From Stieleria neptunia (GTDB taxonomy: Bacteria; Planctomycetota; Planctomycetia; Pirellulales; Pirellulaceae), in assembly GCF_007754155.1 (NCBI RefSeq), contig NZ_CP037423.1, positions 8,800,938-8,864,937 of the forward strand: a stretch of DNA of 64,000 nt, given 5' to 3'. How positions within the stretch are numbered: the stretch's first letter is position 1; every line of letters starts with the position of its first letter. The notes beneath the pieces are model-generated. The model did no database searches. It was not told the DNA's origin and was given only the letters and a program-made list of their open reading frames with translations. Below are positions 55,378 to 63,970 of this stretch, in pieces. Both the position numbers and the translations under genes were made by a program.

Positions 55378-55716
55378 TCATTGATCACCGCCGGACGATT
55401 CGCGCCGCAATAAGCCGCACAAGACGTCCCAGATCAACCATTCCACCACGAGCATGGCCAACGGCAGCGCAAACAACCCGAACTGCATCACCCCTTTTCG
55501 ATCCGCCCACGCCGGGTCGGCGTCGACCAAGGCGCCGAACAGGACCAGGGTGGCCGTGCCGTTGACGAGCAGCAACAACGTGGTGAAAAACGCGAAACAC
55601 AGGGCGCCGCCCAGCCCCCCCAACACGGCCCAAACACCGCTGCGTGGTCGCGACGCAGGTTGGAACCCGGTGCGTCGACGATGCGTTTGAGCGTCTGGCC
55701 CGTGATGCGTGTTCAC
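55378..55716 (-). CDS. Small membrane protein, translationally coupled to the thioredoxin-like gene
   Basis: 112 residues if started at GTG 55716, which overlaps the upstream stop as GTGA; a TTG 12 codons earlier is the other option. Two hydrophobic helices (LGGLGGALCFAFFTTLLLLV and FGLFALPLAMLVVEWLIW) are joined by a short acidic loop. Family not recognised. The four-base overlap with the thioredoxin-like gene and its own coupling to the sulfatase argue that it is a real gene of the same operon. It could anchor or assist an exported redox step, which is a guess. Confidence 0.65.
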   Translation of the reverse strand: MNTHHGPDAQTHRRRTGFQPASRPRSGVWAVLGGLGGALCFAFFTTLLLLVNGTATLVLFGALVDADPAWADRKGVMQFGLFALPLAMLVVEWLIWDVLCGLLRRESSGGDQ

Positions 55717-56339
55717 CGCGTCCGCCGTCGCCGCTCGATCCGAATGCGGCAACCGATCGGAATCGTCTCGGTGACCTCGACCTCCCGACCGGCCAGGGTG
55801 GCTTCGATGGCATCGATGACGTAGGTCTTCGTCACCTTGTCGCCGGCGGGACTGTCATCCATCGCGCCCATGTAGACCACCTTGCGCTGCTCGTCCAAGA
55901 CATAAAACTCGGGCGTGTACTTCGCCCCATAGTCTTTGGCAATCTGCTGCGACTCGTCCCACAGGTACGCAAACTTGAATCCTTTCTCCTTGGCGCGCTG
56001 CTTCATCGCCGCCATCCGATCTTCTTCGACCTTGTTGACATTGATCGCGACCACGGCGACCGACTTACCCGCGTAACGGTCGACCAACGCATTCAAGCGG
56101 TCTTCGGCATCGACCGCATAGGGACAAGAATTACAGGTAAACGCGACGACGACGACCTTTTTCTCCGCAAGCTGCTGGAGCGCATGCACGCCGTCGTCGG
56201 TCCCCGGCAACTCACTCCACGCCGGAGCGGCGTCGCCGATGTCCAGAACCGTGTTGTACTTGCCGGCCGACGCAGTGCTCGTCGCCAAACACAGGAACAT
56301 CACGAAGGTCGCTGAAAACCAATGCTTGGATCGGATCAT
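55713..56339 (-). CDS. Exported thioredoxin-like (AhpC/TSA-type) protein
   Basis: 208 residues from ATG 56339. A signal peptide (WFSATFVMFLCLATSTASA) precedes a thioredoxin fold with active site CNSCP, the strand VVVVAFTCNSCPYAVDAEDR, the region YAGKSVAVVAINVN, and the cis-Pro-like YGAKYTPEFYVLD. This is the redoxin form common in planctomycetes. It is made in a unit where the sulfatase stop overlaps its start (ATGA) and its stop overlaps the next membrane gene (GTGA). A CxxC in the periplasm can serve as oxidase or reductase; which is not clear from sequence. Confidence 0.88.
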   Translation of the reverse strand: MIRSKHWFSATFVMFLCLATSTASAGKYNTVLDIGDAAPAWSELPGTDDGVHALQQLAEKKVVVVAFTCNSCPYAVDAEDRLNALVDRYAGKSVAVVAINVNKVEEDRMAAMKQRAKEKGFKFAYLWDESQQIAKDYGAKYTPEFYVLDEQRKVVYMGAMDDSPAGDKVTKTYVIDAIEATLAGREVEVTETIPIGCRIRIERRRRTR

Positions 56340-57697
56340 GGGGAGGGCGTGGTGATGGTTTGGGCTCGTTTGACGGGATACCAATTGTTGATCTTTTCCG
56401 CCAAGCGGGCAACAACGTCGGGGTGCTCTTTGGCCAGGTTGTTGTTCTCGGCGGGGTCGGCGATCAGATCGAATAGCTGCGGCCCTTTCTCGGTTCTGGG
56501 GTGAGTCGATTGGTAGCGATTGACCTCCCCGTCATAGGTCAGCAGCAGTTTCCACTTGCCCTCGATGCACCAGCGGTAGAGCAATGTAGCTTCGGGGTCT
56601 TCGATGTCCGCGATATCGTGCGCGAACCCTTCGCCGAACAGGGTGTCGCGGGGGATCGCGTCGCCGCTGGTCAGCTGGGGCAACAGGTTCAATCCGGGAC
56701 GATCATCGGGCAGGGGAGCACCGGCGGCGGCCAACATCGTCGGATAGATGTCGATGCTGCTGACCAGTTCCGGTCGTGTGCCGGCCTTGATCTTGCCCGG
56801 CATCCAATAAAAGATCGGTGTTCTCACTCCGCCTTCATAGGGCGTTTGCTTGCTCCGCGGTGCATACCCGTTCTTGTCCGGATTCTGAATCCAACCGTTG
56901 TCGGTCAGGTAAACGATCATCGTGTTGTCGTCGAGTCCACGTTTTTCAAGCGACTCCATCAACTGGCCACAGGTCTCGTCAAACCACTCACACATCGCGT
57001 AGTACTTGGCAATCGTGATCGGTCGTCCGTCGCGGTATTTGTCCAACAACCGCTGGGGAGGCGTGTGGGGAGTGTGCGGCATGAAGGGGGCGTACCACAG
57101 ATAGAACGGTTTGTCCTCCGCGACGGCCAGATCCAGAAACTCGTTGATCGGCTCGATGCCGCTGCGTCCGATTTTCAAGCCGTCATCACCGTGACGCCCG
57201 CCGGGCTGCGGAAATCCGCGTGTCATTCCGTGAGTGAAACCGGCGTTCTGATAACTGCCCTCCCATAACTTCCCGCTTTGGTGACTCAGGTAGCCGAGTT
57301 TGCCGAGCGCTTCGGGGACGGTTTCAAATCGATCCAGATACGAGATCAATTGAGCGCGCCGCTGGTTGAACAGCTCCGAATCGCGCGGTGCGTACTTGGG
57401 GGACGGATCGTTGCCGGTCACTCCGTGCGTGGACGCGTAGTGTCCCGTCAACAACGTCGCCAGCGAGGGTCGACACAGTCCGGTCGGTACATAACCGCGA
57501 GGGAACACCGCCGATTCGGATGCCAGCTTGTCCAAGTTCGGCGTCTGGATGTCCGGATGGCCCATGAACCCGTAGTCCGTCCACGCCATGTCGTCGCTGA
57601 GCAGCAAGACAATGTTGGGCGGAGCGGCGGAGCTGAAGGGAACAAACAGTGCGCTGAACAAAACGACCGAGAGGAAAAGCCGAAGTCGGTGAGCCAT
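56336..57697 (-). CDS. Exported sulfatase (arylsulfatase A type) with an altered maturation motif
   Basis: 453 residues. Signal peptide (LFLSVVLFSALFVPFSSA), then PNIVLLLSDDMAWTDYGF metal-site start, the maturation region TGLCRPSLATLLTGHYASTH, the YLTDNGW metal-site element and a C-terminal sulfatase domain ending before KINNWYPVK. In active type I sulfatases the formylglycine motif is CxPSR; here it reads CRPSL, with Leu replacing Arg. The Cys itself is present. This may reduce or change maturation. Planctomycetes carry many such sulfatases for algal sulfated polysaccharides; the substrate here is unknown. First gene of a three-gene coupled operon. Confidence 0.9.
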   Translation of the reverse strand: MAHRLRLFLSVVLFSALFVPFSSAAPPNIVLLLSDDMAWTDYGFMGHPDIQTPNLDKLASESAVFPRGYVPTGLCRPSLATLLTGHYASTHGVTGNDPSPKYAPRDSELFNQRRAQLISYLDRFETVPEALGKLGYLSHQSGKLWEGSYQNAGFTHGMTRGFPQPGGRHGDDGLKIGRSGIEPINEFLDLAVAEDKPFYLWYAPFMPHTPHTPPQRLLDKYRDGRPITIAKYYAMCEWFDETCGQLMESLEKRGLDDNTMIVYLTDNGWIQNPDKNGYAPRSKQTPYEGGVRTPIFYWMPGKIKAGTRPELVSSIDIYPTMLAAAGAPLPDDRPGLNLLPQLTSGDAIPRDTLFGEGFAHDIADIEDPEATLLYRWCIEGKWKLLLTYDGEVNRYQSTHPRTEKGPQLFDLIADPAENNNLAKEHPDVVARLAEKINNWYPVKRAQTITTPSP

Positions 57698-57820
57698 GGT
57701 GTGTCGGAAAGCAGGTAGTGGGAGTGGGCAGGGATCGAGGACAAGGTTGTTATTGTAACTCGTATGCCGCGGCGGCGCAAATCGGCCGGAACCAGACGGC
57801 GTGGTCAGTCATCGGCATCG

Positions 57821-60043
57821 TCATTCGGCGATCAGTTCGACGACGACGCCCTTGAACGCGGGCGTCTTGCTTTGCGGATCGGCATGACGGGCGACCAGCA
57901 CGTTGGATTCGGGATAATACATCAACGCATTCCCGCTTCGAATCGAATCATAGGAGCGTGCCAGAATCCCGCTCATCGCCCCGGTTTCGCTTTTGACGGT
58001 GACGCGTTGGTCGTTCTGCAAACCGAATCGCTTCAGATCGTCGGGGTGAATCAAAATCAAATCGCGCCGTTCCTGATTGCGGTACAGGTCCTCTTCTTCA
58101 TAGACGACCGTGTTGAACTGCCCTTCGCTGCGGACGGTCATCAATCGCAGATGGTTGTTTTCAGTTCCCTTTAAATCCGGCAGTCGATGGCAATGCAGCA
58201 CGCCACGCCCGTCGGCGGTTCCAAATTTCGGATCGTGAAAGGTGCGACCTTCGATCTGAAACTCCTGTTTGGTCTGATCGATCTCGGTGATCTTGCCGTA
58301 ACCGGGAACCACCGCGCCGATCCACTTGCGGATGGTCGAGGGCTTGGCCAGATCATCCCAGTCCACGCCGGGCACGTCAGGCACCACGGCTTTCCCGATC
58401 GCGGCGATCACGGCCACTTCGCTGCGGGGTCCTGGCAACCGAGCCGGTCCGCCGTCGCTCAGCCGCACAAAGTTGAACATCGATTCCTGTGTCGTCGGTG
58501 CCGGTTCTTCGTCACGCGCCAACACCGGCAGGACGATCGTTTCTTTCGCCAGACCATGGGCATGGCCGGTATTCATGGTCGTGTTCATCATCACGTTCAT
58601 CTCCAGACTCGAGAGTGCACGATCGGCGAACGTGGAATCAGGATTGGATCCGTACAAATTGCCGCCCAAGCAGAAGCCGACTTTGATCTCGCCGCTCGCG
58701 GCGGCCTCCATGCAGGCCAGCGTGTCTTTGCCCGGTGTCTCGGGCAACTGGACCCCGAACTTGTCTTTCAGTGCGGCAAAGATCTGATCCTTCAGCTTCG
58801 GCGTCACGCCCATCGAACCGATGCCTTGCACGTTGCTGTGGCCGCGGATCGGCATCAGCCCACAGCCCGGCCGCCCGACCATCCCGCGGGCGAACGCCAA
58901 ATTGGCGATTGCCTGAACATTGTCGACGCCATGGGCATGATGAGTGATACCCATCGTCCAAGCGAAGACACACTTTTTCGACGCGGCGTAAAGTTCGGCG
59001 ATCGATTCGATCTCGCTGCGAGCGACGCCGGACTTGGTTTCGATCTCCTGCCACGTCAAATCGTCGACGGCCGCCAACCACTGCTTGGACCCGCTGGTGT
59101 GCTCGGTCAGGAACGCGTTGTCGATCGCCCCCAGAGACTTCGTCGCTTTGGCCAGCCCCCACAGCAACGCCAGGTCACCGCCGATGTGCGGCTGAACATA
59201 GTGACTGGCGATCTTGGTGCCCGCCAACAGCGAAATCGGATCGCTGGGGATGCGAAAATTGATCAGCCCCGTCTCGCGGACGGGATTGATCACAATGACT
59301 TTGCCACCGGCACGACGCACCCGCATCAAGCTGGTCATCAAACGCGGATGATTGCTGGCCGGATTCCCACCGATCAGAAAGACCGTGTCGGCTTTTTCCA
59401 GGTCGTCCAAGACGATCGTTGCCGTGCCGCTGCCGACGCTACTCTGCAACCCGACCCCGCTGGCCTGGTGACAGTAATAGCTGCAATTGTTGACGTTGTT
59501 GGTGCCATAAACCCTGGCCAACAACTGCAGCAAAAAACCGGCTTCGTTGCTGCTGCGGCCGCTGAAGTACCAAAACGTCTCGTCCGCCGCGGTCGCCGAA
59601 AGCTTTCCCGCGATGTTCTCGAAAGCCTCCTTCCACGTGATGACCTCGTAGTGTGACTGGCCCTGACGATAGCGGAGCGGATGGATCAATCGGCCGAGCG
59701 ATTCCAGTTCGCGCGGCGAGAGCTGTTTCAGTTGTTCGATCGAATTCTGTTTCCAAAAATTCGGATCGATGCCCGGCTGCATGTCGGCGACCATGGCCTG
59801 CATGCTTTTCTTGCAGACCTCAAAAGAATGCCCCAGTTCATTGACCATGCCGCCCTTTTGACCGCCCATCCCGACGGCGCAGGTCTTGCAACTGTTGCGC
59901 GATCGCATGGCTTTGAACAGCTTCCAAATGCCACCCGCCTCACGCCCCTTTTTGAAGGTGTACCAGATCGCCCGAAATCCACCACCACTGCCGACTTTCA
60001 CTGCGATTAATCCTCGAACGAAATCTGCGTTTGCCAAACCCAA
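57821..60043 (-). CDS. FdhF/YdeP-type molybdopterin oxidoreductase
   Basis: 740 residues, the usual length for YdeP-like members. The N-terminal region has NSCKTCAVGMGGQKGGMVNE, then the MoPterin-binding blocks FLIGGNPASNHPRLM, VIVINPVRETGLINF, AWTMGITHHAHGVDNVQA and RGMVGRPGCGLMPIRGHSN, and the C-terminal beta-barrel domain (LILIHPDDLKRFGLQNDQRV). YdeP-type proteins are distant formate dehydrogenase relatives linked to acid resistance; many lack known electron partners. Start TTG 60043. No other subunit or FdhD gene is next to it. Mature substrate unknown. Confidence 0.9.
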   Translation of the reverse strand: MGLANADFVRGLIAVKVGSGGGFRAIWYTFKKGREAGGIWKLFKAMRSRNSCKTCAVGMGGQKGGMVNELGHSFEVCKKSMQAMVADMQPGIDPNFWKQNSIEQLKQLSPRELESLGRLIHPLRYRQGQSHYEVITWKEAFENIAGKLSATAADETFWYFSGRSSNEAGFLLQLLARVYGTNNVNNCSYYCHQASGVGLQSSVGSGTATIVLDDLEKADTVFLIGGNPASNHPRLMTSLMRVRRAGGKVIVINPVRETGLINFRIPSDPISLLAGTKIASHYVQPHIGGDLALLWGLAKATKSLGAIDNAFLTEHTSGSKQWLAAVDDLTWQEIETKSGVARSEIESIAELYAASKKCVFAWTMGITHHAHGVDNVQAIANLAFARGMVGRPGCGLMPIRGHSNVQGIGSMGVTPKLKDQIFAALKDKFGVQLPETPGKDTLACMEAAASGEIKVGFCLGGNLYGSNPDSTFADRALSSLEMNVMMNTTMNTGHAHGLAKETIVLPVLARDEEPAPTTQESMFNFVRLSDGGPARLPGPRSEVAVIAAIGKAVVPDVPGVDWDDLAKPSTIRKWIGAVVPGYGKITEIDQTKQEFQIEGRTFHDPKFGTADGRGVLHCHRLPDLKGTENNHLRLMTVRSEGQFNTVVYEEEDLYRNQERRDLILIHPDDLKRFGLQNDQRVTVKSETGAMSGILARSYDSIRSGNALMYYPESNVLVARHADPQSKTPAFKGVVVELIAE

Positions 60044-60241
60044 ATCTTATCACCGCTGGGACGGTCGCGGGACTAAGCGTCCGGGGAATTCGAGCGCAGC
60101 GGGCGGAATTCGAGCCACTTCAAAACCGCTGGCGTCAAGTCTGCGACAGCATCGTTCAATCTCCAGCCCCCCGCCGGAAAGGTGTGATCTATGTTTGTGA
60201 ACCCCTGCTAACCAACGAGCCGAAAATCCCGAGAATTCATC

Positions 60242-61597
60242 ATGAAGTACGTTGTGCTCGCGGTCGCGATTCTAGCGATCACCCTGGTCATCGCGATCGG
60301 ACAGGTCGAACAACCCGCCAGCTCGCATTCCGAACGCGAGTCCGGGATCGAGCCCTCTCTTGTCGCCTCGACGTCCCAGGTCCGGATCCCCGCCGACGTC
60401 GCCCGAACACTCGACGAGGGACTCCAAGCACAACGCATGCTGGTCCAAGCCGACGAAATGATTCGACGCAACCCCATCCTGACGTTCGATGATTTACCGG
60501 ATTTGATCGAGCAAGCCAAAGACGCTTACGTCATCCTGGGCCGTTATGATCGCGACGTGCTGGCAACGGAACTGCGCGGACGAGACAACCTTGAAAGCTA
60601 CCTGGAAAGCGATCAATTCGACGCCGACCTTCGAACCGCCGAGGCCCTCTTTCAATACGTCCAGGAACAATCACGGTTGGAAGAACAGCACCCCAGCCCC
60701 CCGTTCCCGGAGGACCGCCCCCGACCCCGCGGCATCATGCCGCCCCTGTCGCGTGTCAACGATCCGTCGCTGATCATCTGCGATCGCTTCGAGATCCAAG
60801 CCAGCCGCTTGGACGACACTCTGACGATCTCCCTAGCGACGGACCTGCCCGACAGTGCCTCGTTGATGGTCAACATCTCACGGAGCTATCGCGAAGTCGG
60901 CAGTTCGGCCGTTTACAACCTGGACTACTTTTCCGAAAAGTCGACGGTCGCTCGGTGGCGATCCCCCAGAACGTTTCGCGTCGACGCCGATCGCTGGCGG
61001 CGGTCGATGAAAGCCAAACAACGAGAAATGGCGGCACTCGATCTCGGGTTCGACGTCGCTGAGATCGACGACACGATCGACGTCTCGATGGTCCTGCACG
61101 TCAATCAAAGCGACAAACGCTTCGGACACCAAAACGCAAATCTGTTCGGGAAAGCCGTCCGGTCGTCAGGCTTGCGAACCATCCGGGGAGAAAAATCAAT
61201 TTTGTTTCCGCTGGAAGACACCGCTGACCAACCCGCCAACGACACCTTCGATGAGTCGGCCTTCTTTTTCAATTCATCGACGAAACCTTCCCCAGGCAAG
61301 AGCGACGACACGCCTCCCGCGGGCAACCCGAAGTCCCCGGAAACGGCGGACTTCGTCGTGGGAAAAAAAGGACGAACCTTTTCCGTCTCCCAATTCCATC
61401 CCTCCAACCCCCTCTCGGGCATGCGTCAGATGCGACGGGCACCACCCTCGGCCGGCTTGAAAATCATCGCCTCGGCCACGCAAGATTCGGTGCAGTGGGT
61501 CAAGCTGGAATGCTACCAGATCGGCAATCTCAAGCTCTGGACGGGCTGGATCAAACGCGAAGAACTGCACCCGAGCGACCAAGACGAATCGCACTGA
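60242..61597 (+). CDS. Hypothetical secreted or anchored protein, 451 residues
   Basis: An N-terminal hydrophobic segment (KYVVLAVAILAITLVIAIG) is followed by a helical region (about residues 55-140), a Pro-rich linker, then a beta-rich part (RFEIQASRLDDTLTISLATD) and low-complexity Ser/Pro/Asp sequence before a C-terminal beta region (IIASATQDSVQWVKLECYQI). I do not recognise the family. The ATG at 60242 has no strong ribosome-binding sequence. It is divergent from the molybdopterin enzyme. GATC-rich repeats follow its stop. Confidence 0.65.
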   Translation: MKYVVLAVAILAITLVIAIGQVEQPASSHSERESGIEPSLVASTSQVRIPADVARTLDEGLQAQRMLVQADEMIRRNPILTFDDLPDLIEQAKDAYVILGRYDRDVLATELRGRDNLESYLESDQFDADLRTAEALFQYVQEQSRLEEQHPSPPFPEDRPRPRGIMPPLSRVNDPSLIICDRFEIQASRLDDTLTISLATDLPDSASLMVNISRSYREVGSSAVYNLDYFSEKSTVARWRSPRTFRVDADRWRRSMKAKQREMAALDLGFDVAEIDDTIDVSMVLHVNQSDKRFGHQNANLFGKAVRSSGLRTIRGEKSILFPLEDTADQPANDTFDESAFFFNSSTKPSPGKSDDTPPAGNPKSPETADFVVGKKGRTFSVSQFHPSNPLSGMRQMRRAPPSAGLKIIASATQDSVQWVKLECYQIGNLKLWTGWIKREELHPSDQDESH

Positions 61598-61622
61598 GGG
61601 GTCGATCTGCCCGATTCGTTTG

Positions 61623-61708
61623 CGGGGCCCGATCCGATCGCGGGGGCATGATTCGATCGCGGGGCCCGATCACCGGGCCCGATCACCGGGGCCCGATCGC
61701 CGGGGCAG
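61623..61708. repeat. GATC-rich imperfect tandem repeat
   Basis: Five to six degenerate units close to CCGGGGCCCGATCR run across 85 bases just after the stop at 61597. Six GATC sites are within the block. It could form several alternative hairpins; no gene is seen. Confidence 0.75.
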
Positions 61709-61796
61709 GGCACGTTGCGTCGGGCCGCCGTCAGGGCGAAGATGAAGGGTGCCCGATCACACTCTGATTTCGGACCACCCCACTCGGACGAATGTC

Positions 61797-62006
61797 ATGC
61801 CCTGCGAACACTTGCAAGAACTGTTTGACCTTTGCGAAAAACACGACCTTCAAATCGCCAGCCAAGACGCGATCAAGGTCGTGTGCCGCCAATGCCAGGA
61901 ACAGGAAGTCTGTCCGTCGTCGCTGACCGATGGCGATGAAGTCATCGAAATGCCCCGTTCGAAAGCGAACAACGCCTCGGATCCGACGGCGGACTCGACG
62001 ACTTGA
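61797..62006 (+). CDS. Small CxxC protein, 69 residues
   Basis: The sequence from ATG 61797 is MPCEHLQELFDLCEKHDLQI, then a strand/turn with VCRQCQEQEVCPSSL and a charged tail. Two close cysteine pairs suggest a small zinc-binding or redox fold. It has a codon pattern like its neighbours. Family not recognised. An in-frame ATG at 61749 would add 16 residues that look non-coding. It faces the convergent ThuA-like gene. Confidence 0.6.
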   Translation: MPCEHLQELFDLCEKHDLQIASQDAIKVVCRQCQEQEVCPSSLTDGDEVIEMPRSKANNASDPTADSTT

Positions 62007-62137
62007 GTGATGGGGACAAAGAGTGAAGGATTCGAAGGCAAGAAAATTGCGGCCCCAACAACGTCGGCGGCCGCCTGAGATCTTCCCACCGACAAAACTT
62101 TCTTACCCGGATTTCCCCAGTCCTCTGTTCCTCACGC

Positions 62138-63067
62138 TCATCGCCGCGGCCGCTTGGGGTCCAGATTGGCGTCCAGGTCTTGGGACGTCAACGATGATTC
62201 GACGCCGCCTTCGGGCACCTCGGCCTGGGCGATCCAGAGCAGGCCGTTGAGCACGACTTTGCGGAAGTTGTCGTTGCCCCAATTGTCGTGAAAGTGACCG
62301 CCGGTGAAGCCGAATCCGCGGCCGCCGTCTTCTCGCTCGACCGTCCACATCATCGCTTCGGCGCGACCCTCGGACGCTTGGATGTGCGGGTACGGGCCTC
62401 TCGGATAGACATAGGGTCCGTCGCGGACGTCCGCCGAGGGCACCGCGACCAGAATCGGCACGAACTTCATTCCGGCCGACGCACCCGACCGGTCGCCGGA
62501 GAAGTCGGACACAAACCGCATATTGAAATACCATTCGTCCTTGATCTCGAACGGCTCGACGCCCCGCGTCACGGGATGCTCGGGGAAGGACTCAAACGCC
62601 GGTTGCCAAATCGGGTTGCACGAAAACAGGTGCTCGTAGTGGCCTCCGATCCAACGTTTCATCTCGTTGCCGGCTTGATCGGCCAGGACTTCCACGCCGT
62701 AATGCATGAACCCCAGCCCCACGCCGCGCTCGGCCCATTGGTCGATCAATTTCAATCGACGTCCATCCTGCTGGACGATTTCGTGCTTGCCGCCGCCGTC
62801 CATGAAAAACACCACGGCATCGGCATCATCAAAGACCGTTTCGTCCTGGGGCCAGCCGTTGAGCACAAACTGGACGTCCACCTCCGGCACGCCCGACAAG
62901 CATTTCGCCATCAGCTGCACCCCGGCGTTGAATTCGTGCATCCGGGGCGGGTGGGACGGTTTGCCCGCGACCAAAACAATTTTTTTCGTCTCGGCGTGTG
63001 CCAGGCCGAACGAGAAAGCTGACGTGATCAGCAACCCAAACGCGATGATTGATTTCAAGAGACTCAC
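62138..63067 (-). CDS. Exported ThuA-like protein
   Basis: 309 residues from GTG 63067, chosen because the next residues form a signal peptide (LLKSIIAFGLLITSAFSFGL). The ThuA fold, related to glutamine amidotransferase-like domains, begins TKKIVLVAGKPSHPPRMHEF, continues with DADAVVFFMDGGGKHEI, GVGLGFMHYGVEV and ends with GFTGGHFHDNWGNDNFR, the usual block before the C-terminal helix. ThuA-like proteins are associated with sugar use and carbohydrate modules in planctomycetes; the reaction is not known. The open frame extends to 63268 through repeat DNA. Confidence 0.88.
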   Translation of the reverse strand: MSLLKSIIAFGLLITSAFSFGLAHAETKKIVLVAGKPSHPPRMHEFNAGVQLMAKCLSGVPEVDVQFVLNGWPQDETVFDDADAVVFFMDGGGKHEIVQQDGRRLKLIDQWAERGVGLGFMHYGVEVLADQAGNEMKRWIGGHYEHLFSCNPIWQPAFESFPEHPVTRGVEPFEIKDEWYFNMRFVSDFSGDRSGASAGMKFVPILVAVPSADVRDGPYVYPRGPYPHIQASEGRAEAMMWTVEREDGGRGFGFTGGHFHDNWGNDNFRKVVLNGLLWIAQAEVPEGGVESSLTSQDLDANLDPKRPRR

Positions 63068-63182
63068 TCGCAAGAAGACGTAAACGTGGAACGAATAACA
63101 TAATCGCTCCCCTCGGCCGCTGCACCTGCTTCGAACAGCTTCCAGGCCTCGGTGTCGACACATCTTGAAAGTATCCTGCCGG

Positions 63183-63256
63183 GCAGGGAGGGTCGAGCCG
63201 TTTTCGGACGTCACCCTCCCTGGCAGGGAGGGTCGAGCGAAGCGAGGGGAGGGTCG
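63183..63256. repeat. Repeat family D, two units
   Basis: GCAGGGAGGGTCGAGCCG and then CACCCTCCCTGGCAGGGAGG, GTCGAGCGAAGCGAGGGGAG form nested hairpins in front of the DUF2760 gene. Confidence 0.75.
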
Positions 63257-63402
63257 ATTCGTTGCCACTGCGAGATTCCGAGCCGCACGCCCCCGCTACG
63301 GCCGCTCCCCCCGCAATCTCCGCCCCGCCTCTTGACGCAATCGGCGGGAACGCCAAGCTGGACGGTTGATTTTCAGGCCGTTGTTCATTGCAGGTTGGCA
63401 AG

Positions 63403-63936
63403 ATGAGTTTAGGAATCGCGTTGAAGGCTTTTTTCGCCGCGTTGGGGAACAAAGAAAAGGCGACTCAGATCGATGGGATCCTGCGTGGCCAGCAGCCAAG
63501 TGCCCCGGCCATCGAAGCGAAACCGGCGGAAAAACCCGCCGCCAAGCCACCCCAACCGCCTCGGCGCGACCCCGCCGTGACGCTGTTGGCGACGCTGCAG
63601 CGGGAAGCCCGGCTGGTCGATTTGATCCAAGAAGACCTCAGCCAATACTCCGACGCCCAGGTCGGCGCGGCCGCCCGTCCGTGCCTGCAACAGTGCGGCG
63701 GAGTGTTGCAGCGGGTGATGGGCCTGAAACCCCTGCTCGATGCCGCCGAAGGCGCCGTGGTAGAGGTCGCCGCCGACGCCTCGCCGACCCGGTATCAGTG
63801 GATCGGCGAAGGCACAGCCACGTCCGGCAAACTGGTTCATCACGGTTGGGAAGTTTCCAAGCTGGAATTGCCGACGTGGACCGGTGACGCCGCCGATGCC
63901 AACATCGTCGCCGCGGCCCAAGTCCAAGCGAATTAG
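63403..63936 (+). CDS. DUF2760 protein
   Basis: 177 residues. A short helical N-terminus (MSLGIALKAFFAALGNKEKA) is followed by a Pro/Ala-rich linker and the DUF2760 core: AVTLLATLQREARLVDLIQE, DLSQYSDAQVGAAARPCLQQ, ending in VHHGWEVSKLELPTW. The family is found next to Hsp70/DnaK-like genes; the gene for such a partner would be just beyond the right edge, which is an inference. ATG 63403 chosen; an earlier in-frame TTG is less likely. A family C repeat follows the stop. Confidence 0.88.
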   Translation: MSLGIALKAFFAALGNKEKATQIDGILRGQQPSAPAIEAKPAEKPAAKPPQPPRRDPAVTLLATLQREARLVDLIQEDLSQYSDAQVGAAARPCLQQCGGVLQRVMGLKPLLDAAEGAVVEVAADASPTRYQWIGEGTATSGKLVHHGWEVSKLELPTWTGDAADANIVAAAQVQAN

Positions 63937-63947
63937 CAATCAGCCAA

Positions 63948-63970
63948 GTGGGACTGGCTGCCAGCCTGTC
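63948..63970. repeat. Repeat family C, single copy near the right edge
   Basis: GTGGGACTGGCTGCCAGCCT matches the family C units at 36.4 and 37.9-38.3 kb with a few changes. It lies 12 bases past the DUF2760 stop. Confidence 0.8.

Noticed and set aside
54997..55413. Open frames on both strands encoding repeats such as PHRLAPIVLPPSSC or GQDDGGKTMGARR
   Set aside because: They are translations of the tandem arrays in several frames; no start signals or conserved sequence.
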